From: Actinomyces sp. oral taxon 414
GTDB taxonomy: Bacteria > Actinomycetota > Actinomycetes > Actinomycetales > Actinomycetaceae
DNA length: 64,000 bases
NCBI RefSeq assembly: GCF_001278845.1
Contig: NZ_CP012590.1
Span: 2,666,001 to 2,730,000, forward strand
Reading direction: 5' to 3'
Each line of letters starts with the position of its first letter. Positions within the stretch are counted from its first letter, which is position 1. Below are positions 17,599-26,383 of this stretch, piece by piece. The notes beneath the pieces were generated by a model. That model ran no database searches and was not told the origin of the DNA. It worked only from the letters and a program-made list of their open reading frames with translations. The translations under genes were made by a program, and so were the position numbers.

Positions 17599-17613
17599 GG
17601 ACGAACGGGGCCC
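17599..17613 (+). repeat. Target-site duplication, right copy
   Basis: An exact repeat of the 15-bp sequence at 16092-16106, immediately outside the right end of the insertion sequence. Confidence 0.8.
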
Positions 17614-17653
17614 GGAACGGCCGGCGAACGGGCGGGCCCGGAACGGCGGCGGG

Positions 17654-18586
17654 TCAGACGCCGAGGAACTCGGCGATGGCGGGCAGCTCCCGGCGGGCCT
17701 GCACCAGTCCCGCCTCGTAGGCGCTCACGACGCGGTCGTAGCGCAGCTCGCCGTTGACGATCGGCATGCGGTCGGGCCGGTAGAGGTACACGCTCCCCTC
17801 GCGCTGGCCCTGCTCCAGGCCCTCCAGGGTGCGGTTGTAGTTGGCGGGCCGGTTGATGATGGCCTCGGCCACCGCGGGCCGGCGCCGGAACAGGCGGCGG
17901 TAGGCGCCCGGGCGCTTCTCGGCGGGCTTGCGGTAGCCGACGGGGCGCGTCATGACGACCAGCATTCTCTCGTAGCCGTCGGCCGCCGCGGCGTCGGTGG
18001 CGAAGCCGCCCGTGGACCCCAGTGCGCCGTCGAGGTAGGGCGCGCCGTCGATGTGCACGGTGGGCATGAGCACCGGCATGGAGGAGGAGGCCTGGCAGCG
18101 CGGCAGCAGGTCCTCCAGCTCGTCCATGTCATCCAGGCCCCAGTAGACCTCCTCGCCCGTGTCGCAGCGGAAGGAGCCGATCCGCACCGTGGCGGACGTG
18201 GCCTTGAAGGTGGGCCAGTCGAAGGGGAAGAGCTCGCCGGGGGCCGAAGTGTGGCGGTAGATGTGGTCGGAGTTGAAGTAGCCGCGGCGTCGGATGAAGC
18301 TGCCCCAGCCGCCGGCCTCGGGATCCGTAGTCAGCCCGACGAAGGCCTCCCGCGTGCGCCACAGGTCGCGCGAGACCATGTTGACGGTGTTGGTGCAGCC
18401 CGCCGAGATGCCCCCGACCCACGGGAAGAACAGGCCCGCCTCGAGGAGCACCTGGACGAGGGCGGCGGTGTAGGTGCCGCGCATGCCGCCGCCCTCGAAG
18501 ACCAGGGCGACGTCGTCGACCCGGGTGGTGATCGGCGCAGGGGCGTGCTCGGGGAGGCCGTAGGGGACGGGTCGGGTGCTGCTCAT
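17654..18586 (-). CDS. Patatin-like phospholipase (YjjU-like)
   Basis: A 310-residue lipid acyl hydrolase of the bacterial patatin family. The oxyanion loop is EGGGMRGTY near residue 31, the nucleophile elbow GISAG at residues 59-63, and the catalytic Asp in YLDGALG near residue 187, which completes the Ser-Asp dyad. No signal peptide is seen, so it is probably cytoplasmic or peripheral to the membrane. The ATG is 7 nt after TAGGCT, a leaderless start, and the gene shares a 47-bp divergent promoter with the flavin reductase. Confidence 0.88.
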   Translation of the reverse strand: MSSTRPVPYGLPEHAPAPITTRVDDVALVFEGGGMRGTYTAALVQVLLEAGLFFPWVGGISAGCTNTVNMVSRDLWRTREAFVGLTTDPEAGGWGSFIRRRGYFNSDHIYRHTSAPGELFPFDWPTFKATSATVRIGSFRCDTGEEVYWGLDDMDELEDLLPRCQASSSMPVLMPTVHIDGAPYLDGALGSTGGFATDAAAADGYERMLVVMTRPVGYRKPAEKRPGAYRRLFRRRPAVAEAIINRPANYNRTLEGLEQGQREGSVYLYRPDRMPIVNGELRYDRVVSAYEAGLVQARRELPAIAEFLGV

Positions 18587-18633
18587 CGCGGCCAGCCTAT
18601 CGGCGGGAGGGCCGAGCGCGTAGCGTGCGTCTC
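18587..18633. promoter_or_regulatory. Back-to-back leaderless promoters
   Basis: Only 47 bp separate two divergent start codons. On the minus strand TAGGCT (18599-18594) is 7 nt from the patatin ATG. On the plus strand TAGCGT (18621-18626) is 7 nt from the reductase ATG. Both transcripts would start at or next to the start codon. Confidence 0.6.
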
Positions 18634-19761
18634 ATGACCACGCCGACCACGCCGACCATTCTGACGCCCCTGCCCATGCGCGGGCGCACCGCCCGCAACC
18701 GCCTGTGGCTGCCGCCCATGTGCATGTACTCCGTCGACGCCCACGACGGCGTCGCCACCGACTGGCACGTCCTGCACTACTCCGCCCGCGCCGTGGGCGG
18801 CTTCGGCACTGTGATCGTGGAGGCCACCGCGGTGACCCCCAACGGCCGCCTGTCCCCCGCCGACCTGGGCCTGTGGGACGACGCCCAGGTCCCCGGCCAC
18901 CGCCGCATTGTCGAGGCGATCCACGCCGCCGGCTCCCTGGCCGGCGTCCAGCTCGGCCACGGCGGCCGCAAGGCGGGCACTCCCCCGTGGCGCCCCGACT
19001 CCGCCGCGGGGGCCCGCACCACCACCATCGAGGGCTGGGACCTGGTGGCGCCCAGCGCCATCGCCCACCCCGGCCACGCTGTCCCGCGCGCGCTCACCGG
19101 GGAGGAGGCCGACGCCGTCGTGCGGGCCTTCGCCGACGCCGCGCGCCGCGCCGCGGCGGCGGGCTACGACGTCGTCGAGCTCCACGGGGCCCATGGCTAC
19201 CTCATCCACGAGTTCCTCTCGCCCCTGTCCAACACCCGCACCGACGCCTACGGCGGCTCGCCGGACGGGCGGCGCCGCTTCGCCCTCCAGGCCGTCCGGG
19301 CGGTGCGCGGGGCCGTCGGGGACGACGTCGTCCTGGACATCCGCCTGTCGGCCACCGACTGGGCCGAGGGCGGCCTGACCGGCGAGGACACCGCCGAGCT
19401 CGCGCCCCTGCTCGTGGCCGCGGGCGCCGACGTCCTGCACGTCTCGACCGGCGGCAACGTGCCCGCGCGCGTGCCCGTGGGGCCCGGCTACCAGGTGCCC
19501 TTCGCCGCTCGGGTCAGGGCGGCCGTGGCCGGGACGACGACGCCGGGAGGGGGCGAGCCGGTGGTCGTGACGGTCGGCGTCATCACGGAGGCCGCCCAGG
19601 CCGAGCAGATCGTGGCCACCGGGCTCGCCGACGCCGTCGCCGTGGGCCGCCCGGCCCTGCGCGAGCCGTACCTGCCGGTGCGCTGGGCCCACGACCTGGG
19701 CGTCAACGACTGGCAGGCCGCCGGGCTGCCGATCCAGTACTGGCGCGGCGCCTGGCGCTGA
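18634..19761 (+). CDS. NADH:flavin oxidoreductase, old yellow enzyme family (YqjM-like)
   Basis: A 375-residue FMN-dependent ene-reductase with a TIM-barrel fold. RNRLWLPPMCMYS near residue 22 is the YqjM-type FMN-binding start, with the Cys that tunes the flavin. GVQLGHGGRKAG near residue 107 and HGAHGYLIHEFLSPL near residue 185 are family signatures, and AVGRPALREP near residue 330 binds the FMN phosphate. It probably reduces activated alkenes or quinone-like electrophiles with NAD(P)H. The ATG at 18634 is preferred over a GTG three codons upstream because that codon lies within or beside the -10 box. Confidence 0.92.
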   Translation: MTTPTTPTILTPLPMRGRTARNRLWLPPMCMYSVDAHDGVATDWHVLHYSARAVGGFGTVIVEATAVTPNGRLSPADLGLWDDAQVPGHRRIVEAIHAAGSLAGVQLGHGGRKAGTPPWRPDSAAGARTTTIEGWDLVAPSAIAHPGHAVPRALTGEEADAVVRAFADAARRAAAAGYDVVELHGAHGYLIHEFLSPLSNTRTDAYGGSPDGRRRFALQAVRAVRGAVGDDVVLDIRLSATDWAEGGLTGEDTAELAPLLVAAGADVLHVSTGGNVPARVPVGPGYQVPFAARVRAAVAGTTTPGGGEPVVVTVGVITEAAQAEQIVATGLADAVAVGRPALREPYLPVRWAHDLGVNDWQAAGLPIQYWRGAWR

Positions 19762-19900
19762 GGCCCGTTTCGACGCGGCCCCGCATCGCCCGCGCCGGGG
19801 GCCGGCGAGGGGCGCGTTCTGCGGTCGGTTCGCCGGCTCCCGACCCGCCGTCCTTCGTGAGCCGTCCTTGCGCGAGCCGTTCTTCCACGAGCCGTTCTTC

Positions 19901-19973
19901 CGCGAACGCGTAGGTTTCCAGTCGAACGCGCAGATGGGAGGTACGCGTTCGACTGGAAACCTACGCGTTCGCG
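19901..19973. repeat. Dispersed hairpin repeat, family 2, copy 2
   Basis: A perfect 30-bp inverted repeat: left arm 19901-19930 begins CGCGAACGCGTAGGTTTCC, a 13-nt loop follows, and the right arm is 19944-19973. It matches the copy at 11999-12067 but has CCAG/CTGG in the arms where that copy has CTAG/CTAG, a paired change that keeps the stem. It sits between convergent genes; the rest of 19762-20456 holds only this and the 120-bp repeat. Confidence 0.85.
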
Positions 19974-20167
19974 GAGAATCGGGGCGCCTCGGCGGGGCCC
20001 GGGGATGGGCGAGACACCCTGGGACCGGGTTGGGCACCGGGGTTCTTCCCGGACGGTGCTCCCACGGGCCCGACGGGGTCGTCGAAGTGGTCACCGCGGT
20101 CGTCGGGGCGACCGCCCCGCCCGCCGCCCGGCCGGTGACCGCCCTCCCCGACCGGCCCGCGGCGGGT

Positions 20168-20287
20168 TGTCCAAATCTGCCACAAAGGCCCGAATCGAGC
20201 CGAGACGCGTGAGAAGAAACGTTGATATTCCGCGCTTTTCTTCGCCGCCGATCCCGCCGCGAAGCGCCTTTGTGGCAGATTTGGACA
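20168..20287 (-). repeat. 120-bp dispersed hairpin repeat, family 1, copy B
   Basis: Exactly 120 bp with perfect 22-bp inverted ends beginning TGTCCAAATCTGCCAC. It aligns with copies A and C along its whole length when reverse-complemented. It lies in the convergent gap between the reductase and the YchJ-like gene. Just beyond its right end, 20335-20353 (CACCCCAGAATAACCTTCC) recurs with one change at 39070-39088. Confidence 0.85.
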
Positions 20288-20456
20288 CGACCCCGCCCCG
20301 GATCACCACAGGAGCCCCACCCGCCCCACGCAGACACCCCAGAATAACCTTCCGGGTCGAGTATGCGGTGTCAGAGCCGGCCCGGGAAGAACCCGACCTC
20401 CGCCCCGGCCGGGCCGCATGCCCGTTCGACCGCTCTGCGACAGGGGTCGCAAGGGG

Positions 20457-20900
20457 TCACAGCGCGTCGAGGTAGAGCCAGCGGCCGGCGCGCCTGACGA
20501 AGCGGCTGCGCTCGTGCAGCTCGTCCTCGACGACGCGCCCGCGACCGTCGCCGGTCAGGAAGTGCGCCGTGAAGTCCACCACCGCCTCCTCGCCGTCCGC
20601 CGCCTCCGCTCCCCCGCCGACCGTCTCGTGGACGGTCAGGTCCAGCCACCGCGTCCCGGCGTGGCAGTAGGGGCCGGGCGGGCGCGTGCGCGGGTGCCAG
20701 GAGCGGAAAATGTGATCCTCGTCGCCGACGACGAAGGCGCTGAAGCGCGAGCGCATGAGCGCCTCCGCGGTGGGCGCGGGCTCTCCGTCGAGCACGGGCG
20801 AGCAGCAGGCGGAGAAGGGGGCGCCCGAACCGCAGGGGCAGGGGTCGGCGCCGCGCACGCCCCCGCTGCGCACGCCGGCGCTCCCGCCGCGCCGGCTCAC
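20457..20900 (-). CDS. YchJ-like protein with a SEC-C zinc motif
   Basis: A 147-residue protein. The SEC-C motif DPCPCGSGAPFSACC near residue 20 carries the metal-binding cysteines, followed by the YchJ signature ALMRSRFSAFVVGD and YCHAGTRWLDL. The remaining domain is an NTF2-like fold in relatives. The function is not established. The GTG start at 20900 overlaps the stop of the aminopeptidase gene by 4 bp (GTGA), so the two are translationally coupled; the open frame continuing upstream was ignored. Confidence 0.82.
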   Translation of the reverse strand: MSRRGGSAGVRSGGVRGADPCPCGSGAPFSACCSPVLDGEPAPTAEALMRSRFSAFVVGDEDHIFRSWHPRTRPPGPYCHAGTRWLDLTVHETVGGGAEAADGEEAVVDFTAHFLTGDGRGRVVEDELHERSRFVRRAGRWLYLDAL

Positions 20901-22336
20901 CGGCCGACCCAGTAGGCCAGCAGCGCCTGCGCCAGCCAGGGCCCGTCCTGGACCCCGCACATCTCCCGCTGGGAGTGCATGGACAGCAGCGGCTGACCGA
21001 CGTCGACCGTGGTGATCCCCAGGCGCGTAGCGGTGATCGGCCCGATCGTGGAGCCGCAGGGCACGGCGTTGTTGGACACGAACTCCTGGTGCGGCACGCC
21101 CGCGGCGGCGCAGGCGCGCTCCCACGCCGCCGCGCCGACGGCGTCGGTGGCATAGCGCTGGCTCGCGTTGATCTTGAGCAGGGGGCCGTGGTTGAGGCGG
21201 GGCCGGACGACCGGGTCGTGCAGCTGGGGGTACTGGGGGTGGACGGCGTGGCCGGCGTCGGCGCTCACGCACAGCGAGCGGGCCAGAAGGGCCTCGCGGG
21301 CGTCGCCCTCGAAGCCCATGACGCGGGCGAGCCGGCCCAGGACGGATTGGAGGAAGGGGCCGGCCGCCCCAGAGCGGGTGGCCGAGCCGACCTCCTCGTG
21401 GTCGTTGGCGACGAGGACGACGGCGTCAACGGCGTCCCGCTCGTGCCGGCCCGCCGCGTCCCCGCCGGTGGTCCCGCCGGTGCGTTCCCGGCCGCCTCCC
21501 TCACCGGCCAGGGTCCGGAGGGCGACGAGCCCGGCGTAGACCGAGGTGAGGTTGTCCAGGCGGGAGGAGGCCAGGAACTCCCCGTGCCGCCCGAAGCGGG
21601 CGGGGGCCTCGGTGGGGAAGGTGAGGACGTCGTGGGAGACGAGGTCGGTCGGGCTGATTCCGGCGAGCTCGCACAGGTGGGCCTCGACGGCGCCGGGCTC
21701 GCCGCGGGAGGCGGCGTCGTCGAGCAGGCTCCACAGGGGCAGCAGGTGGGCCTGGCGGTCGAGGCGGAGGGAGTCGTTGACGCCGCGGTCCAGGTGCGGG
21801 GCGACCTGGGCGACGCGGGCCACGGGCCCGGTGCGCACGAGGCGGACGGCGCCGTCGCGGGTGACGAGCCTGCCGGCGAGCCCGAGCTCGCGGTCGAGGA
21901 AGGAGTTGAGCAGGGGGCCGCCGTAGACCTCGGCGTTGATGAGCTGGTAGCCGCAACTGCTCAGGGCGGCGGAGGGCTTGAGCTTGAGGGCGGGGGAGTC
22001 GGTGTGGGCGCCGACGATCCGCACGCCCGTGCGGCCGGTGGGGCGCTCGGGCAGCATCCAGGCGATGAGGGCCCCGTCGCGCACGACGCAGCCGCGCCCC
22101 GGCAGGGCCCGCCCCCAGGCGGCGGACTCCTCGACTCTGCGGAAGCCGACGGCCGCCAGGAGCCGGGCCGCCTCGGCGGCGGCGTGGTAGCTGGAGGGGG
22201 AGGCGGTGACGAAGTCAATGAGGCCGGCGGTGTAGGCGTCGACGTCGGTGAGGGCGGGCGGGGGCGACGACGTCGAGGCGCCGGGGGCGCTGGAGGCGGG
22301 CGGCGGGACGGGCGGGGTCGTCGGAGTGGTCGGCAT
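20897..22336 (-). CDS. M18 family aminopeptidase (aspartyl aminopeptidase type)
   Basis: A 479-residue cytoplasmic zinc aminopeptidase. Metal and catalytic motifs are GAHTDSPALKLKP near residue 100, SSRLDNLTSVYAG near residue 240, NDHEEVGSATRSGA near residue 305, SADAGHAVHPQYP near residue 348 and SMHSQREMCG near the end. An Arg/Gly/Thr-rich insertion near residue 280 is unusual but in frame. It removes N-terminal residues during peptide turnover, which suits a genome with peptide uptake. The ATG at 22336 is 7 nt after CACACT, a leaderless start; the open frame upstream is non-protein-like. Confidence 0.92.
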   Translation of the reverse strand: MPTTPTTPPVPPPASSAPGASTSSPPPALTDVDAYTAGLIDFVTASPSSYHAAAEAARLLAAVGFRRVEESAAWGRALPGRGCVVRDGALIAWMLPERPTGRTGVRIVGAHTDSPALKLKPSAALSSCGYQLINAEVYGGPLLNSFLDRELGLAGRLVTRDGAVRLVRTGPVARVAQVAPHLDRGVNDSLRLDRQAHLLPLWSLLDDAASRGEPGAVEAHLCELAGISPTDLVSHDVLTFPTEAPARFGRHGEFLASSRLDNLTSVYAGLVALRTLAGEGGGRERTGGTTGGDAAGRHERDAVDAVVLVANDHEEVGSATRSGAAGPFLQSVLGRLARVMGFEGDAREALLARSLCVSADAGHAVHPQYPQLHDPVVRPRLNHGPLLKINASQRYATDAVGAAAWERACAAAGVPHQEFVSNNAVPCGSTIGPITATRLGITTVDVGQPLLSMHSQREMCGVQDGPWLAQALLAYWVGR

Positions 22337-22622
22337 GGGCCCCAGTGTGGCACCGTCGCGGGCCCGGGCCGGGAGTGGGCCGGTCCGGCAGTTCCGCAGC
22401 GCCATCGCAGTCGTACCCCGCCCCACCGAACCTGGACGACTGGTGACGGCCCATTGATGCCGTCGCATTCGCCCCTCGGGAAGGCCCATGATGAAGATCA
22501 CGGCGTTCAGGGGGCATCGCCGTCGCCCAAGCGGGATCTTCGTGCCCGCACGCGCCGCCGACCCCGCCCGGCCCGGCCGCGCCGCCCCTCCCGCCCATTC
22601 CACTGGCGGGGACGGGCGGTGC

Positions 22623-23291
22623 ATGACGATGATGAGCAGCATGAACGCGCTTCCACCCATCCCGCCGGTCGGGACGGGCCCGGTCCGCGCCGTCCTCCTC
22701 GACGCCGACGGCGTCCTCCAAATCATCGGAACCCCGTGGCGCCGGGCCCTGGCGGAGGCGGGCGGCGAGGAGTTCGCGACCCGCCTGCTGGCCGAGGAGG
22801 GCCCCACCCTGGAGGGCCGGCGGCGCCTGCTGCCCTTCCTGGAGGAGCTGGCCGGACAGCTGGGCCTGCGCGCGAGCGGCCGCGAGCTGCTCGGGCTGTG
22901 GAAGCGGGCGACGCCGGACGCGGCCGCCCGCAGCCTCGTGGCCGACCTGCGGGCGGCCGGCTACCTGACGGTCCTGGCCACGAACCAGCAGTGGGAGCGG
23001 CGCGAGTGGATGCGCGCGCACCTGGACTACGACGGCCTGTGCGACATCGACGCCTACTCGTGCACGCTGGGCGTGGCCAAGCCCGACCCCCGCTACTTCG
23101 CCGCCGTCCTGTCCCTGGCCGACACGCGCCCCGACCGGGCCCTGTTCGTCGACGACAGCGCCGCTAACATTGCGGCGGCGGCATCGCTGGGGATCCGCAC
23201 CCTGCACCATCCGGCGGACGCGGGCGGAGCGGTTCTGCGCGACGGCGTCGTGCGGGCGCTGTCCGCCCCCCTGACCGGGCCCCGCCCCTGA
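22623..23291 (+). CDS. HAD-superfamily hydrolase
   Basis: A 222-residue Rossmann-type phosphatase. Motif I is LLDADGVLQ near residue 25, motif II lies around LATNQQWERR, motif III supplies Lys in GVAKPDPRYF and motif IV is LFVDDSAANI, in the expected order. An all-helical cap lies between motifs I and II. The substrate is unknown. The ATG at 22623 was chosen, with others at 22632 and 22641; the long upstream open frame is Arg/Pro-rich. The 286-bp gap to the divergent aminopeptidase gene holds no other gene. Confidence 0.82.
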   Translation: MTMMSSMNALPPIPPVGTGPVRAVLLDADGVLQIIGTPWRRALAEAGGEEFATRLLAEEGPTLEGRRRLLPFLEELAGQLGLRASGRELLGLWKRATPDAAARSLVADLRAAGYLTVLATNQQWERREWMRAHLDYDGLCDIDAYSCTLGVAKPDPRYFAAVLSLADTRPDRALFVDDSAANIAAAASLGIRTLHHPADAGGAVLRDGVVRALSAPLTGPRP

Positions 23292-23362
23292 CCGGGTCCC
23301 GGCCGCGGACCGCCCCGCCCCGGGGCGCCGTCGCCCCGCCCCGCGAGCCGATCGCGGGCGCG

Positions 23363-23410
23363 GCTCCTCCTGAAGGAGGAGCGAGATTCATCCGCTGGGT
23401 CTTGGCGGAT
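23363..23410 (+). promoter_or_regulatory. Two small hairpins upstream of the GtrA gene
   Basis: GCTCCTCC-TGAA-GGAGGAGC (23363-23382) forms an 8-bp stem with a tetraloop. It is followed by ATCCGC ... GCGGAT (23390-23410). They lie about 70-110 nt before the GtrA start. The first has no T-run; it may end HAD-gene transcription or shape the GtrA leader. Confidence 0.35.
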
Positions 23411-23475
23411 ACATAGGATTCACGACAGACTCGGCCGAGGAGCGACGCACAGGCGTCGCGGCAGAGAGGACCGGA

Positions 23476-24114
23476 ATGACGCGACCCACACAGGCGACCA
23501 GCTCCGCCGGCACCGCTTCCGCCGCCCGCGAGCGCCTCAACCAGCGCCTCGACGACCCCTCCCGCCGCGCCCCCCGCGTCTTCCGCCACGCCATCCGCCG
23601 CCTGCACCGGCTCCTGCCGCCGGCGCTGCGCCGCCTGGTGCCGGTCACGTTCATCGGCTACGCGCTCATCAACGGTTCGGCCTTCGTCCTGGACATCTCC
23701 CTGCTGTGGGTCATGTACGAGCACCTGCGCTGGTTCTACCCGCTGGCGGTGAGCGTGGGCTACGCGGCGGCGGGCCTGTACTCGCTCGTCCTCAACCGCT
23801 GGCTCAATTTCCAGGCCCGCGGGCACCTGGCCGCGCAGGGCTCCCGCTACCTGGTGGGCCTGATGAGCCAGTACGTCCTGTTCATCCTGGGGTTGTCGAG
23901 CCTGCTGCACTGGGCGGGGGTCAACGCCGAACTGGCGCGGGTCGTCTCGGCCTGCTGCGAGGGCGTCTACCTGTACACCCTCATGCGCCTGTGGGTCTTC
24001 CGCGGCACGCCGGAGCCGTCCGACGACGAGCCGTCCGACGACGAGCCGGGCGCGGGCGGCCCCCGCGACGGCGCGTCCGTCCGCCGCCCGCCGGTGGGCT
24101 CTGCCGCCTTGTGA
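23476..24114 (+). CDS. GtrA family membrane protein
   Basis: A 212-residue protein with about 50 cytoplasmic N-terminal residues rich in Arg and Ala, then four membrane helices starting at TFIGYALINGSAFVLDISL. The NRWLNFQARG loop and the final LMRLWVFRG are typical of the GtrA/DPMS family. Members help move polyprenyl-linked sugars across the membrane for glycosylation. A hydrophilic Asp/Glu/Pro tail (PSDDEPSDDEPG) closes the protein. No glycosyltransferase partner is adjacent. Confidence 0.82.
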   Translation: MTRPTQATSSAGTASAARERLNQRLDDPSRRAPRVFRHAIRRLHRLLPPALRRLVPVTFIGYALINGSAFVLDISLLWVMYEHLRWFYPLAVSVGYAAAGLYSLVLNRWLNFQARGHLAAQGSRYLVGLMSQYVLFILGLSSLLHWAGVNAELARVVSACCEGVYLYTLMRLWVFRGTPEPSDDEPSDDEPGAGGPRDGASVRRPPVGSAAL

Positions 24115-24158
24115 GTCGGGCGGGCGCGGATCGGCGCGCCCGCCGTGGCCCGCCCGCC

Positions 24159-25007
24159 TCACCAGAAGGCGCGCGTAGTCTCGGCGGGCCCGTCGAGTTC
24201 GGTGAAGCCGGCGTCGACGACGGATACGGGCCGGTGCGCGGCCTCCCACTGGTCCCGGTCGGGGAAGGCCGTGCGCACGCGGTAGCCGTCGCGCGCCCAG
24301 GCCCGGCGCAGCCCGTCCGGCATGAGGTGGCTCTGCCAGGCGAGCTGGGCGGCGTGGGCGACCTGGGCGCAGAGCTTGCCGCTGGTCATCGTCTCCAGGG
24401 GCGTGACTTCGACGGTCACCAGCGCCCCGGCGGACGCCGACTCGGCGCCCAGCTCAATGGGCGGGGCCGGCGCCGCGCCGTCGGAGGCGGCCCCGCGCTC
24501 GACGGCGGCGGTCACGGCCGCGGGCGGCGGAGGCAGCCGGTCGCCGTGGGGGAAGTGGGTGCCCTGGACCTGGGTCTTGGCCAGGGCCGGCGGCAGGGGC
24601 CGCACGGGGCCGGGGACGAGGGCCCGCGCCCTCGCCTGCGCCCAGCCGGTCGGCCCGTCCTGGGCGATGGTGACGCCCGGCAGGGCGCCCACCTCCTCCC
24701 AGCGGCGCCCGCGCGCCCGGCGGACGAGTTTACGGATCCGTCCGCTGCGCCAGTGGGCGACGGCCTCGTACCAGGGGCCGCCCTCCGCGGCCCGCGGGTC
24801 GGCGAGGAGGGCGACGACGGCGCGGGCGGCGGCCTCGGCCACGTCGACGCGGCGGGCGGGGTGGACCTTGTCGTAGTGGACGGCGATCTGCATGCCCCAG
24901 GGGGCGGCGGGGTCGACGGGACCGGGCGCGAGCGCGGTCAGGGGCGAGGCGGGCGCGCCGGCGGGTACGCCGGGGGCGGCGGGGGTGTGGTCGGCGGGTG
25001 CGGGCAC
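24159..25007 (-). CDS. PTH2-family peptidyl-tRNA hydrolase-like protein
   Basis: A 282-residue protein. The C-terminal half carries the PTH2 core: TSGKLCAQVAHAAQLAW near residue 206, then a Rossmann-like segment ending VVDAGFTELDGPAETT. The N-terminal half (APWGMQIAVHYDK, then Arg-rich) is the actinobacterial extension. PTH2 enzymes recycle peptidyl-tRNA. The GTG at 25007 lies 7 nt after TAGGGT and is preferred over the downstream ATG (MQIAVHYDK), since relatives extend upstream of that Met. It is divergent from the M48 gene. Confidence 0.72.
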   Translation of the reverse strand: MPAPADHTPAAPGVPAGAPASPLTALAPGPVDPAAPWGMQIAVHYDKVHPARRVDVAEAAARAVVALLADPRAAEGGPWYEAVAHWRSGRIRKLVRRARGRRWEEVGALPGVTIAQDGPTGWAQARARALVPGPVRPLPPALAKTQVQGTHFPHGDRLPPPPAAVTAAVERGAASDGAAPAPPIELGAESASAGALVTVEVTPLETMTSGKLCAQVAHAAQLAWQSHLMPDGLRRAWARDGYRVRTAFPDRDQWEAAHRPVSVVDAGFTELDGPAETTRAFW

Positions 25008-25107
25008 GGGGCCGACCCTAGTGGACCGTCGTCGCCCATTGCCCGGCGCCGGGGCGGGGCGAGGACGAGGATTGGGGCGCCGGGCGCGCGACGGTACGGT
25101 CGGCCCC
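25008..25107. promoter_or_regulatory. Divergent leaderless promoter pair
   Basis: On the minus strand TAGGGT then CGGCCCC leads straight into GTG at 25007. On the plus strand TACGGT then the same CGGCCCC leads into ATG at 25108. Identical 7-nt spacers make both starts leaderless. Confidence 0.6.
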
Positions 25108-26340
25108 ATGATCCAGCCGCCACCGGGCGCCCGGCCCGCCGCCCCGACCGTGACGAACGGCGCGACCGTCCACGGCAGGGGCGGCGTTCCCGGGCTGCGC
25201 CACCCCCGCGAGATGATCCTCGTCCACGTCTGCGCGTACCTGACGATCGCGGCCTACGGCGCCTGGCTGGGCGTCCTGCTCCGGATCGTCGCGTCCTCCT
25301 CCTCCATCAACATCTTCTCCGCCTACACCTTCCTCACCGGCGGGCTGATCGGCCAGCTCCTCCTGCTCCTGCCCGCCACGCCCTTCGTGATCTGGGCGGG
25401 CCGCGCCCTGCTCTACGCGAGGATGCGCTCCTCCGGGGTTCAGATGAGCCCCACGCAGTTCCCCGAGGGCTACCGGATGGTGGTGGAGGCGGCGGCCGCC
25501 TTCGGCCTGCGCCGGGTGCCCGACGCCTACGTGGTCCTGGGCAACGGGACGGTCAACGCCTTCGCGGCGGGCCACGGCCTGCGCCGCTACGTCGCGGTCC
25601 ACTCCGACCTGTTCGAGGTGGGCGGCACGGCGCGCGACCCGGAGGCGCTGCGCTTCGTCATTGGCCACGAGGTCGGGCACCTGGCCGCCGGGCACGTCTC
25701 CTTCACCCGACTGTTCTGCACCCAGTTGGCGGGGCAGATCCCCCTGATCGGGCCGGCCCTGTCGCGCGCCCAGGAGTACACGGCGGACAACCACGGGTTC
25801 GCCGTCGCCCCGCGGGGCGTGGCCGGCGTGATCGGCCTGTTGTCCGGGGGGAAGTACCTGGGCGCACAGGTCAACCTCCACGCGATGGCGGACCGGGCCG
25901 CCCGGGAGCGGGGCCTGTGGCTCCATCTGGCCGTGTGGACCGCCTCGCACCCGGTGCACACCTGGCGGGCCCACGCCCTGCGGGACCGCGGCGCCCCCGG
26001 GCGCCTCATGATCCGCCCGCCGGAGTCGACGGCGTGGTTCCCGCCCGTCCAGCCGACGGGTCGGCAGCGCTCGGGGATGTGGCCGGACCCCGGCCAGGTG
26101 CTCGCGGTCCTGGACTCCATGGGGCCGCGCACGCGGGTGGAGGAGCAGTTCGGCCGCTACCCGGGCGTGGACTACGACCAGCCGCGCGACGTGTGGCGTC
26201 TGGCGGATCCGACGCCGGCGCCCGTGTGGGCGGCCGGGAGCCGATCCGCCCCGGACGAACCGGAGGCCCCGGACGAACCGAACGCCCCAGATACTCCAGA
26301 CGGACCGGACAAACCGGACGAACCGGACGCCCGGCCCTGA
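25108..26340 (+). CDS. M48 family membrane metalloprotease
   Basis: A 410-residue protein with two membrane helices near residues 36-60 and 72-95 (AYLTIAAYGAWLGVLL and GQLLLLLPATPFVIW). The zinc-binding HEVGH sits near residue 187 and the third ligand region is AQEYTADNHGF near residue 227. The C-terminal 30 residues are a low-complexity Pro/Asp/Glu tail. Relatives (HtpX/Ste24 group) degrade misfolded membrane proteins. The ATG at 25108 is leaderless, 7 nt after TACGGT. Confidence 0.88.
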   Translation: MIQPPPGARPAAPTVTNGATVHGRGGVPGLRHPREMILVHVCAYLTIAAYGAWLGVLLRIVASSSSINIFSAYTFLTGGLIGQLLLLLPATPFVIWAGRALLYARMRSSGVQMSPTQFPEGYRMVVEAAAAFGLRRVPDAYVVLGNGTVNAFAAGHGLRRYVAVHSDLFEVGGTARDPEALRFVIGHEVGHLAAGHVSFTRLFCTQLAGQIPLIGPALSRAQEYTADNHGFAVAPRGVAGVIGLLSGGKYLGAQVNLHAMADRAARERGLWLHLAVWTASHPVHTWRAHALRDRGAPGRLMIRPPESTAWFPPVQPTGRQRSGMWPDPGQVLAVLDSMGPRTRVEEQFGRYPGVDYDQPRDVWRLADPTPAPVWAAGSRSAPDEPEAPDEPNAPDTPDGPDKPDEPDARP

Positions 26341-26344
26341 CGGC

Positions 26345-26383
26345 GGGCCCGGGGGCGGCCCGGCCTCACCCGCCCCCGGGTCC
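26345..26383. terminator. Hairpin between convergent genes
   Basis: GGGCCCGGGGGCGG (26345-26358) pairs with CCGCCCCCGGGTCC (26369-26382 region). It lies between the M48 stop and the acetyltransferase stop and overlaps the end of the latter. There is no T-run. Confidence 0.35.
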
